Below the pieces are notes generated by a model that did no database searches, was not told the origin of the DNA, and was given only the letters and a program-made list of their open reading frames with translations. DNA of 11,917 nucleotides from Bacillota bacterium (GTDB lineage Bacteria; Bacillota; Clostridia; Christensenellales; CAG-138). A program made the translations under genes and the position numbers. The DNA lies in contig JAEZLG010000258.1 of assembly GCA_023435855.1 (NCBI GenBank), positions 1 through 11,917 on the forward strand, given 5' to 3'. This document shows positions 1-6,354 of this stretch, piece after piece; position 1 is the first letter of the stretch, and each line of letters starts with the position of its first letter.

Positions 1-200
1 GCCCAATGGCTTAATACTTCCGGTTTAACAGCCTCCCGTGATCCAAAATTACGTATAAAGTCTCCTACTTCCCAACCTAAGGCAAAGGAGCGATGAATAA
101 TCTCTATATTATTGTAATTCTTCAAAATACGACGCATTCGTGCAGACATTGGGAAACAAAAACTACAAATGACATCATGAAAAAATTCTATTTTAATCAT
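1..200 (-). CDS. DsbA/FrnE-like thiol oxidoreductase, N-terminal part (cut by window edge)
   Basis: This is the first 66 codons of a gene that runs off the left edge of the window, read on the minus strand from an ATG at 200. The protein begins MIKIEFFHDVICSFC, a thioredoxin-fold beta strand leading straight into a C12-S-F-C15 redox motif. Further on it has HRSFALGWE and FGSREAVKPEVLSHW, which match the pattern of cytoplasmic DsbA-family (FrnE/2-hydroxychromene isomerase-like) proteins of Firmicutes. No signal peptide is visible, so a cytoplasmic dithiol/disulfide role is likely. The start is supported by an AAGGGA ribosome binding site about six bases upstream. The target is unknown. It lies at the head of an AT-rich, redox-themed neighbourhood. 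Family assignment is fairly sure; the rest of the protein is not visible. Confidence 0.82.
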   Translation of the reverse strand, partial: MIKIEFFHDVICSFCFPMSARMRRILKNYNNIEIIHRSFALGWEVGDFIRNFGSREAVKPEVLSHW

Positions 201-529
201 TGGAATTCCCTTCGTGTTTTAGATATAAAAATAGTATCCAATTTGAATTACTTTTAGAAGCCCTGAAACTTAACATTCTTAAGCCTGCAGGAGTTGCTTT
301 ATCGATATCAATACTCCCGTCTCAACGTGCGCAAGTTTTAAGCATAATGGGGAACTAAACTACTCATAAATTGCTCGCCTTTGGACCCAGGTTTCTTTTT
401 TTTCTAATCTTAAAAAGAATACCATGTTCACGCATGTTTTGCCAGCATGGCACAGCTCACTTTTCCGTGGAACACTTGATAGGAAGATTGAGGCGCTGGA
501 TCCGGCTGTCATGGAGTATGCGTGCTGCG
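201..529. other. intergenic stretch without a recognisable gene
   Basis: This 329-base AT-rich stretch lies between the start of the DsbA-like gene and the flavodoxin-like remnant. I see no open frame with a ribosome binding site and no clear hairpin terminator. It probably includes the promoter of the DsbA-like gene, but no -35/-10 pair stands out. The part from about 380 to 529 may be the eroded remainder of the flavodoxin-like gene, because minus-strand open stretches continue here in other frames, but they show no motif I can recognise. Confidence 0.5.
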
Positions 530-659
530 TTAAATATCCAAAGCAATGCGACCGTCTCCGGCTTCTATAATGAGATCAGCCTTTTCGGCAATGTGACCAG
601 CCAATAATGCAGACGTATCCCCATTTCTTGTTAGAACCATTAATAATTAGTATCTTCAT
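530..659 (-). pseudogene. frameshifted flavodoxin-like / NAD(P)H-dependent FMN reductase remnant
   Basis: On the minus strand an ATG at 659 opens the peptide MKILIINGSNKK, the classic first beta strand and FMN-phosphate loop of flavodoxin-like NADPH-dependent FMN reductases. The frame then becomes nonsense and stops at about 576. In the next frame the family pattern resumes exactly where expected, with NGDTSALLAGHIAEKADLI, and runs to a stop at 530-532. One extra base in the AAGAAATGGGG tract (about 628-636) explains the break. The usual cysteine-containing middle region and the C-terminal half of the roughly 180-residue family cannot be followed further, so the gene is also truncated or badly eroded. 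No good ribosome binding site precedes the ATG. It is read as a dead gene; a sequencing error could explain the single frameshift but not the missing remainder. Confidence 0.68.
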
Positions 660-742
660 AATAGGGCATCATCGTCTTATTTTGTATGTGGATGCAGTCT
701 CTATAAAGGTTTGCTGATGGGTAATATCCATAGTCGCCCCGG

Positions 743-1207
743 TTATTGGAGCCCGTTTAGTTGCTGCAGCACCTCATTGATGTCCGGAAACTGCTCCGAA
801 GGATACACTTTAATCCATTTTACTTTTCCGTGCTCATCAATGATGATATTGACCCTTTCGGATACACCATCTGTTTGGTTGAATATCCCGTAATCGCTCG
901 CAACTTTTCCATGTGGCCAAAAATCCGAGGGGAGGCTGACATTTACGATCTGCAGCGCTTTTGCCCAAACCTCCTTGCAGGGTTGCGGATCCACGCTGAA
1001 ACCGAGCGGCACTGTATTCAGCCGTTGAAAATCACTGTAATGTACCTCCAAAGCCCGCATCTGATCTGTGCAAACAGGCGTCCATGCCAATGGATGCCAT
1101 GACATGAGTACCTTTTTACCGATGTAATTTGATAAAATGATGCTTTTATTGTTGTTATCCTTTAAGTTGAAATTTGGTGCTGCAGCACCGACTGCTATTG
1201 GAATCAT
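743..1207 (-). CDS. peroxiredoxin (AhpC/TSA family, single domain)
   Basis: The 154-residue protein is a cytoplasmic thiol peroxidase that would reduce hydrogen or organic peroxides. The peroxidatic site is clear: HPLAWTPVCT gives P39, T43 and C46, and the partner arginine is R118 in the SERVNIIID strand. Length and layout fit the one-domain AhpE/BCP-like subgroup. A second cysteine at 77 sits after the SVDP strand and could form a disulfide, but I cannot show it is the resolving cysteine. The start is supported by AAGGAG five bases before the ATG. It is transcribed away from the Fe-S gene upstream and towards the flavodoxin-like remnant, whose stub begins about 80 bases downstream. The reductant is unknown; the DsbA-like or flavin-type neighbours are possible partners only by inference. 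Confidence 0.93.
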   Translation of the reverse strand: MIPIAVGAAAPNFNLKDNNNKSIILSNYIGKKVLMSWHPLAWTPVCTDQMRALEVHYSDFQRLNTVPLGFSVDPQPCKEVWAKALQIVNVSLPSDFWPHGKVASDYGIFNQTDGVSERVNIIIDEHGKVKWIKVYPSEQFPDINEVLQQLNGLQ

Positions 1208-1237
1208 ACGTTCTCCTTATCGTTAACTTTCGCTATT

Positions 1238-1266
1238 ATTTTAATGTCCCCGAAAGTCGATATAAA
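1238..1266 (-). promoter_or_regulatory. candidate sigma-A promoter of the peroxiredoxin gene
   Basis: On the minus strand a TTTATA box (1261-1266) and a TAAAAT box (1238-1243) are separated by exactly 17 bases and lie about 30 bases before the peroxiredoxin start codon. The -10 box matches consensus at five of six positions and the -35 box at four. The region is AT-rich, so a chance match is possible. Confidence 0.33.
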
Positions 1267-1452
1267 TATTGCATGCACGAACATACGAGTACGGTTCTAC
1301 TGTGTTACCCATTTACCGAAAAAGTCTCCACCAGTAATTCCAAACCCCTTTATCTATTCCCATGAAACAATCCATTATTATGCGTTGCTTTTTACATGAA
1401 AGATGAATTGACTATGCAATATAAGTTTAAGATTACCTGTTAGGAGACAACA

Positions 1453-2730
1453 ATGTCGCATTTGATAGCCAAATCAGCATATAAGAGTCTTGAAGAACGA
1501 ATTAACAGATTTCCGCAAGGGGCTTCACCTACACCCACATTATATAAAATACTAGGTTTGCTTTTTACTGAAAAGGAAGCAAGACTCGTTGCACAATTGC
1601 CCATCAAACCATTCACGCCCAAAACTGCCTCCAAAATCTGGGGCATATCTTACGGTGAAACAATTACTGTCCTTAAGTCACTAGCCAATCGATGTATTTT
1701 ATTTGATATGGAGACAAATGGAGATATCAAATATGCACTGCCTCCTCCGGTAGTCGGTTTTTTTGAATTTACCATGATGAGGGTTCGTAATGACATTGAT
1801 CAGAAATTACTAAGCGAGCTTTTCTATCAATATTTATGTGTAGAAGAAGCTTTTATAAAAGATTTGTTAGAAAATTGTGAAACACGTTTTGGTCGTACGT
1901 TTGTAAACGAAACTGCCCTAACGTATGAACAATCTACTTACGTACTGGATTTTGAACGCGCAACGCACATTATTGAAAATGCTTCCTCTCTAGGCGTCAG
2001 TATGTGCTTTTGCAGGCATGTAAAACACCATCTCGGGACAAATTGTGATGCCCCATTGGATCTTTGTCTATCATTCAACCAATCTTCAAAAACGCTTATA
2101 AAGCATGGTTTTGCAAGAGAGATATCTACCTCAGAGGGTATTGAATTGCTTCATCAGGGTTATGAACATAACCTGGTCCAATTTGGAGAGAATTCAAGGA
2201 ATGATGTTTCATTTATTTGCAATTGCTGCAGTTGCTGCTGTGAAGCATTAACCGCAGCTAAAAATTTCGGAAACCTGCATCCAATTCAAACAAGCAACTT
2301 TATACCAAGACTGGATGCATCATCATGTAAAAACTGCGGCAAATGCGAAAGGAACTGTCCTATAAATGTCATTAGCATGAAATCAGATATAAAAACTTTA
2401 TCGAAAAAAGCAACTCCATCTATTGATGAAGACCTTTGCCTTGGCTGTGGGATCTGTGTCCGCTCATGTCCTAATAAATGCTTAACTTTGGTACAAAGAG
2501 ACGTAAAAGTTATTACCCCGGCAAATTCTGTGCATAGAACAGTTTTAATGGCCATTGAGAAAGGTAAATTACAAGAACTTCTATTTAATAATAAGGCCTT
2601 ATTTAGCCATCGTGCACTCGCAGCCATACTTTCAGCGATTCTAAACTTGTCGCCAATACATAGATTGATGGCCAGTAATCAAATGAAATCAGTATACTTA
2701 GATAAGCTGCTAAGTAAAATCAAGATTTGA
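1453..2730 (+). CDS. winged-helix, cysteine-rich 4Fe-4S dicluster protein (function unknown)
   Basis: This 425-residue protein belongs to a poorly characterised anaerobe family of iron-sulfur proteins. Residues about 50-110 look like a winged-helix domain ending in the family signature YALPPPVVGFFEF. A middle block has C185-F-C187-R-H with H193 and C198 and C205. A dense cluster follows: C256, C258, C259, C261, C262, C263. Two bacterial ferredoxin-type 4Fe-4S motifs come next: C292/C295/C298/C302 and C329/C332/C335/C339, with an extra C343. I count 22 cysteines. The C-terminal 70 residues are helical and lack cysteines. No signal peptide or membrane span is seen, so it is cytoplasmic. The start has TAGGAG six bases before the ATG. 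It is divergent from the peroxiredoxin gene and stands alone on the plus strand. A role in electron transfer or redox sensing is inferred; no enzymatic activity can be assigned. Confidence 0.85.
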   Translation: MSHLIAKSAYKSLEERINRFPQGASPTPTLYKILGLLFTEKEARLVAQLPIKPFTPKTASKIWGISYGETITVLKSLANRCILFDMETNGDIKYALPPPVVGFFEFTMMRVRNDIDQKLLSELFYQYLCVEEAFIKDLLENCETRFGRTFVNETALTYEQSTYVLDFERATHIIENASSLGVSMCFCRHVKHHLGTNCDAPLDLCLSFNQSSKTLIKHGFAREISTSEGIELLHQGYEHNLVQFGENSRNDVSFICNCCSCCCEALTAAKNFGNLHPIQTSNFIPRLDASSCKNCGKCERNCPINVISMKSDIKTLSKKATPSIDEDLCLGCGICVRSCPNKCLTLVQRDVKVITPANSVHRTVLMAIEKGKLQELLFNNKALFSHRALAAILSAILNLSPIHRLMASNQMKSVYLDKLLSKIKI

Positions 2731-2813
2731 TTTTTTGTTGCTGTTCCCCATTACGCCTTATCCGCCAGTACGCTCGGGAAATTTTTAAACATCCTGTGCC
2801 ACAATACCTAACT

Positions 2814-2832
2814 CTGCTCTGGCAGTTTTTTT
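2814..2832 (+). terminator. weak candidate terminator after the Fe-S protein gene
   Basis: CTGC (2814-2817) and GCAG (2822-2825) can pair around a four-base loop and are followed by seven T residues (2826-2832). It lies about 85 bases after the plus-strand stop and in the convergent gap before the isochorismatase-type gene. The stem is only four pairs, so this is a weak call. Confidence 0.25.
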
Positions 2833-2911
2833 GAATGCATGCGTTACTATACGATGTAACTACAGAAGTTTATTACGACAATAATCTCATTTCGATAGTT
2901 ATTATTAGTCT

Positions 2912-3463
2912 TCATATAATTTCACTTAAGTATTCTGTAAAACTCATAACATCTGAAAAACCGCGGCTCAGTGCAGCCATAAAAGTGGATTGAACAATAT
3001 TTGCAGCTATAGTTTCACCATTGAAAATCAGATCTTTCGTTGCACAGCAATCATAAAGAAGTATATTGGAAAATCCTAAATCATAAGATGCTCTAACTGT
3101 TGTATCTATGCAATGCTGTGTCATCATACCTACAATCACTAGTTGTTCAATTTTCTGTAATCGTAATAACTGAAGTAGTTCCGTTTCTCTGAAACTATTC
3201 GGAGTGTGTTTGATAATAACCGTCTCTCCTTCCATTGGCTCAATTGCTTTATAAATCTCCGAACCGTGTGTTTCAGGCTTAAAAAATGCAGCATTCTCTT
3301 TCATGTTAATATGCTTAATGAATATGACCAAATCTCCTTCTGATCTAAACTTGCCCAATACTCCCTGAATGTTATTTGCTGCCATATTAGCATTAGATAA
3401 CGGATAAGCCCCATTATCAAAATAATCATTCTGAACATCAATAATTAGTAATGCCTTTTTCAT
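2912..3463 (-). CDS. isochorismatase-family cysteine hydrolase
   Basis: The 183-residue protein has the complete catalytic triad of the cysteine hydrolase superfamily that includes nicotinamidases and isochorismatases. D9 lies in ALLIIDVQNDY, K85 in VIIKHTPNSF, and the nucleophile C118 in GMMTQHCIDTT. The residues just before C118 form the family's usual cis-peptide loop. The start is supported by AAAGGAG seven bases before the ATG. Substrate cannot be read from the sequence: members hydrolyse amides or enol ethers, and the metal-binding Asp/His set of true nicotinamidases is not evident. It is a single-gene unit, convergent with the Fe-S gene, in the AT-rich accessory zone. Family certain, substrate unknown. 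Confidence 0.92.
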   Translation of the reverse strand: MKKALLIIDVQNDYFDNGAYPLSNANMAANNIQGVLGKFRSEGDLVIFIKHINMKENAAFFKPETHGSEIYKAIEPMEGETVIIKHTPNSFRETELLQLLRLQKIEQLVIVGMMTQHCIDTTVRASYDLGFSNILLYDCCATKDLIFNGETIAANIVQSTFMAALSRGFSDVMSFTEYLSEII

Positions 3464-3514
3464 AACTGTTCTCCTTTAGTTAAGCAATCTATATTAAACG
3501 TACTCTTTTCTTAT

Positions 3515-3543
3515 CTTATAGATATAGCAATATTAAAAGTCTA
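3515..3543 (-). promoter_or_regulatory. candidate sigma-A promoter of the isochorismatase-family gene
   Basis: On the minus strand TAGACT (3538-3543) and TATAAG (3515-3520) are separated by exactly 17 bases and end about 50 bases before the start codon. The -35 box matches consensus at four positions and the -10 box at five. Spacing and position are right for a housekeeping promoter; the AT-rich context lowers confidence. Confidence 0.42.
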
Positions 3544-3600
3544 ATTTCGATGGGCTGCATTGACAATGTACAAATATATAATACATATCATAACAAATTT

Positions 3601-3773
3601 CAACTTGTCTACGAAAAGGAAATGCGAAAACGGATAGCCGATAGGAGTGTATTCCTACAAGAGCAACCCGCCACATTACCGAATACGACGAGCAGCTTGT
3701 CCGGCGGTTGATTGAAAAGGTTACTATCCACGAGGACAAATTTACAGTGGAGTTCAAATCCGGTGTGACGGTT
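3601..3773 (+). pseudogene. remnant of large serine recombinase C-terminus, frameshifted
   Basis: In one plus-strand frame (3601-3678) the translation is coiled-coil-like, containing YEKEMRKRIADRS and LQEQPATL. At about 3675-3683 the sense shifts to another frame and continues with EYDEQLVRRLIEKVTIHED and then KFTVEFKSGVTV, ending near 3773. This is the very C-terminal segment of large serine recombinases (resolvase/recombinase type) carried by conjugative and integrative elements of Firmicutes; it is a tail segment with no catalytic domain. The catalytic serine domain, the recombinase domain and the zinc ribbon are absent upstream. The frame runs on for another 50 codons to 3926 across the end of rlmD, but that part has no family resemblance. 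It is a scar, not a working enzyme, and lies exactly between the AT-rich accessory zone and the housekeeping block. Confidence 0.75.
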
Positions 3774-3837
3774 TTCAGGCTGCGGTTTGCGACCCCGATA
3801 GCCCGCAAATGGCTTATTTACTGGGATTTTAGCAAAC

Positions 3838-5214
3838 TCACTTATCAACCCTTGACATCAACACCACGCTCTCGACGTGTTCTGTCTGCGGAAACATGTC
3901 AACCGGCTGTACGGTACTTAGAGTAAAGCCAAGTTGTGTAAGAAGCTTGCAATCCCGCGCCAAGGTTGCCGGGTTGCAGGAAACATAAACAAGACGTGAA
4001 ACACCTGCCTCCGTAATAGCTTTCAATGTTGACTCATCGCAACCTTTTCGAGGTGGATCGACGACCGCGGCATCAAAGCGAACGCCGTTTTTCACAAGCT
4101 CAGGCAAAACTTTTTCGGCGTCGCCACAGAGGAATTCTGAATTACCGATGCTATTTTTTTGTGCATTGCGTTTTGCGTCATCCACCGCCTGCAAAACATT
4201 TTCAACGCCAATCACGCGCTTTACGCGTTTTGCGAGCATTAGCGAAATCGTACCAATACCGCAGTAGATATCCGCGACAGTCTCGCTTTTTTGCGGGTTT
4301 AATAGAGCGAGTACGGTTTTATAGAGCTTTTCGGTCTGCTCCGTATTCACCTGCAAAAATGAGGCTGCGCTTACTTCAAATGTTAAACCGCAGAGCGTAT
4401 GGTCAATCCGCTCCGAACCCCATAGCGTTTTATAGGCTTTCCCCAAAATAACATTGGTGTCGGTGTTGTTTATGTTATGTATTACGCTCTTTAGCTGCGG
4501 AACATCCTTTTGCAGCATGGAAACAAGCTCTTTTTCGTGCGGCAAAGTGCTCGTCGTCACGATAACTGCCATCACAGAGTCGTCGGAGGTGATGCGCGCC
4601 ATAGCGTGGCGTAATACACCTTTATGCGTATCCTCGTCGTAGACGGGTACAGAATACCGCCTTGCCCATTCGCGTACGGATAAAGCTACGGCGATAGCGC
4701 TTTCGTGCTCGATAGGACAGCTTTCAAGAGGCACTATACGATGGCTTCGTGGCGCAAAAAAACCAGTTTGCACCATTCCATCCACATTCGAATACGGGAA
4801 ACTTCCTTTGTTGCGATAAAACCAAGGGTTATCCATGCCGGTTGTCTCGTTAACCGAAATGTTTTCAAAGCCGCCAATACGCGTAAGCGCATCATATACA
4901 ACCTGCCGCTTGAACCTTAGCTGCGCGTCATAGCGCATGTGCTGTAAAGAACAGCCGCCGCAGCGCGAAAAAAGCGGACATTTTGGCGCAGCCCTTTCGG
5001 GAGATTGCGCCGCGATGCCCGTAAGTTTGCCTACTGCATAGGAGGATGTCACTTTGATGATATGCACGTGAACCGTTTCATTTTTCAACGCTCCGGGCAC
5101 AAAAACAGCAAAGCCCTCGTATCGCCCAATGCCCTGTCCTTCAGAGCCCAGTGCGTCGATTGTTAACACGATATCGTCATTCCGCTTTACCGGCGGTGCT
5201 TTACGCTGTTCCAT
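3838..5214 (-). CDS. rlmD: 23S rRNA (uracil-5-)-methyltransferase, RumA/RlmD type
   Basis: This 458-residue enzyme would transfer a methyl group from SAM to C5 of a uridine in 23S rRNA. Numbering is from the ATG at 5214. A TRAM RNA-binding domain occupies about 10-70. C79, C85, C88 and C166 form the 4Fe-4S site seen in RumA. F286 and Q288-V-N290 are in the SFLQVN motif. The SAM loop is DIYCGIGT (316-323), DPPRKGC is at 386-392, the nucleophile C413 is in SCNPATLARD, and E448 in HVE is the likely general base. All key residues are present. The reading frame also allows a TTG one codon earlier, but the ATG overlaps the pfkA stop as TGATG and has GAGG five bases upstream. Translation is therefore probably coupled to pfkA. 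Firmicutes homologues may modify one or both of the two RlmC/RlmD sites, so the exact target uridine is uncertain. Confidence 0.92.
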   Translation of the reverse strand: MEQRKAPPVKRNDDIVLTIDALGSEGQGIGRYEGFAVFVPGALKNETVHVHIIKVTSSYAVGKLTGIAAQSPERAAPKCPLFSRCGGCSLQHMRYDAQLRFKRQVVYDALTRIGGFENISVNETTGMDNPWFYRNKGSFPYSNVDGMVQTGFFAPRSHRIVPLESCPIEHESAIAVALSVREWARRYSVPVYDEDTHKGVLRHAMARITSDDSVMAVIVTTSTLPHEKELVSMLQKDVPQLKSVIHNINNTDTNVILGKAYKTLWGSERIDHTLCGLTFEVSAASFLQVNTEQTEKLYKTVLALLNPQKSETVADIYCGIGTISLMLAKRVKRVIGVENVLQAVDDAKRNAQKNSIGNSEFLCGDAEKVLPELVKNGVRFDAAVVDPPRKGCDESTLKAITEAGVSRLVYVSCNPATLARDCKLLTQLGFTLSTVQPVDMFPQTEHVESVVLMSRVDK

Positions 5215-6185
5215 CAAAACCTCGCCAAGGTATTGTTTAGTTGATAGAGTCTCTCGTTAAAACCATTGACAGGTTTAACGGCCTCCTCCAAGCTTACATC
5301 GATGATTTGGTTGTTGCAGATGCCAACAGCCCTGCCACCGATATCACCTTCTAAAAGCTCCACAGCTCGCTGACCTAAACGCACTGCAAGCACACGGTCG
5401 AACGCAGTTGGGTTGCCTCCGCGCTGAATATAGCCGGGAACGATAGCTTTAATCTCTACATCGGTATGCTCTCGCACATAGTTGGCAAAATCCTCTGCAT
5501 GCCCTGCGCCTTCGGCAATGATTACAATGCTCGTGAGCTTACCCTTGAGCTTGTTGTTGGAAAGCTCCTCTGCCGCACGTTCCCAAGGGTAATTGATCTC
5601 CGGAACGAGTATGAGGTCCGCCCCACCTGCAACACCGGACCAAAGTGCGATATCGCCGCAATTACGGCCCATTACCTCGATTACGCCCACGCGGTCATGC
5701 GCACGCATGGTATCGCGTATTTTATAGATTTCGGTGGTGATGTTGTTCACCGCCGTATCAAAGCCGATGGTAAAATCGGTATATGAAAGATCGTTATCAA
5801 TTGTGCCCGGTAACCCAATTGTTTTAACGCCATTGTCGTAAAGAAGCTTTGCGCCTTTGAGGCTCCCGTCGCCGCCGATAACAACGATACCGTCAAGTTC
5901 ATAGGCGCGTATCATCTTAAGCGCTTTTTGTAAGCCCTCAGGCTGAACAAACTCCTCGCTTCGCGCGGTGCGCAATATTGTGCCGCCTTTATGGATGATT
6001 TCTTCCACATCCTCATGCTCAAGCTGGTTCATCCTGCCTTCCATAAGTCCGCGGAAGCCGTGATAGATGCCGATAACGGAAAAGCCTCTGTTCAGGCCTT
6101 CTTTTGTTACTGCCACTATCGCAGAATTCATGCCCGGGGTATCCCCGCCGCTTGTTAATATGCCGATGCGTTTAATAAACACCAT
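5214..6185 (-). CDS. pfkA: ATP-dependent 6-phosphofructokinase
   Basis: The protein phosphorylates fructose 6-phosphate to fructose 1,6-bisphosphate, the committed step of glycolysis, in the cytoplasm. At 323 residues it has the usual bacterial length. GGDTPGMN (13-20) forms the nucleotide loop. GGDGS (104-108) has glycine, not aspartate, at the position that separates ATP from pyrophosphate enzymes, and PGTIDND (126-132) lacks the lysine of PPi enzymes, so ATP use is predicted. D130 is the catalytic base; MGRNCG (172-177) and QRGGNPT (254-260) contribute to substrate binding. The start is unclear: the only purine-rich site, GGGAG, directly touches the ATG at 6185, with a GTG at 6182 and an ATT at 6176 that would give the family's common N-terminus MKRIG. 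It is followed by rlmD with a one-base overlap. Confidence 0.96.
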   Translation of the reverse strand: MVFIKRIGILTSGGDTPGMNSAIVAVTKEGLNRGFSVIGIYHGFRGLMEGRMNQLEHEDVEEIIHKGGTILRTARSEEFVQPEGLQKALKMIRAYELDGIVVIGGDGSLKGAKLLYDNGVKTIGLPGTIDNDLSYTDFTIGFDTAVNNITTEIYKIRDTMRAHDRVGVIEVMGRNCGDIALWSGVAGGADLILVPEINYPWERAAEELSNNKLKGKLTSIVIIAEGAGHAEDFANYVREHTDVEIKAIVPGYIQRGGNPTAFDRVLAVRLGQRAVELLEGDIGGRAVGICNNQIIDVSLEEAVKPVNGFNERLYQLNNTLARF

Positions 6186-6226
6186 CTCCCGTCCGTAAAC
6201 TTAAAATGCGAATATAACAAAAATAT

Positions 6227-6235
6227 AGTATAGCA
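6227..6235 (-). promoter_or_regulatory. pfkA: candidate extended -10 promoter for pfkA-rlmD
   Basis: On the minus strand TGC-TATACT forms an extended -10 element (TATACT at 6227-6232, TG at 6234-6235). The expected start of transcription is about 35 bases before the pfkA start codon. No strong -35 box is 17 bases upstream, as is common with extended -10 promoters. It sits in the only large gap (169 bases) of the housekeeping block. Confidence 0.4.
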
Positions 6236-6253
6236 TATCCTGTGGTGCTCCGT

Positions 6254-6270
6254 AAAAGCTCGAAGCTTTT
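6254..6270. other. perfect hairpin in the gap before pfkA
   Basis: AAAAGCT and AGCTTTT form a seven-pair stem with a three-base loop. The stem has only two G-C pairs. On the plus strand one more T follows, giving a five-T run; on the minus strand, the direction of the genes, there is no T run past the stem. It might weakly separate the TIM-barrel gene from pfkA, but it does not qualify as a canonical terminator. Confidence 0.28.
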
Positions 6271-6354
6271 TGCTGCCGGATAAAGCTATTGAAAGTAGCA
6301 GGGTTACCTATATAGTAACAAACCGGAATATCTGTTTTATGACTCATACCCGGG

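Noticed and set aside
424..570. 48-codon plus-strand open frame (begins MFTHVLPAWHSSLF) in the left intergenic stretch
   Set aside because: It looks somewhat protein-like but has no ribosome binding site, matches no family I recognise, and overlaps the minus-strand flavodoxin-like remnant, so it is most likely an antisense shadow.
1408..1436. TTGACT box upstream of the Fe-S gene as a promoter
   Set aside because: No acceptable -10 box lies 16-18 bases downstream; the nearby TATAAG is only six bases away.
345..2753. 11-base inverted match TAATGGGGAAC at 345-355 and, on the other strand, 2743-2753
   Set aside because: One or two matches of this length are expected by chance within a few kilobases; the similarity extends only imperfectly on either side and there is no transposase between the copies.
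2731..2911. Minus-strand stretch reading VLWHRMFKNFPSVLADKA in the convergent gap
   Set aside because: It is short, flanked by stops, has no start or ribosome binding site, and I could not connect it to a family.
3786..3809. TTTGCG/CGCAAA hairpin just after the rlmD stop as an operon terminator
   Set aside because: The loop is 12 bases and no T run follows on the minus strand, so it does not look like an intrinsic terminator.
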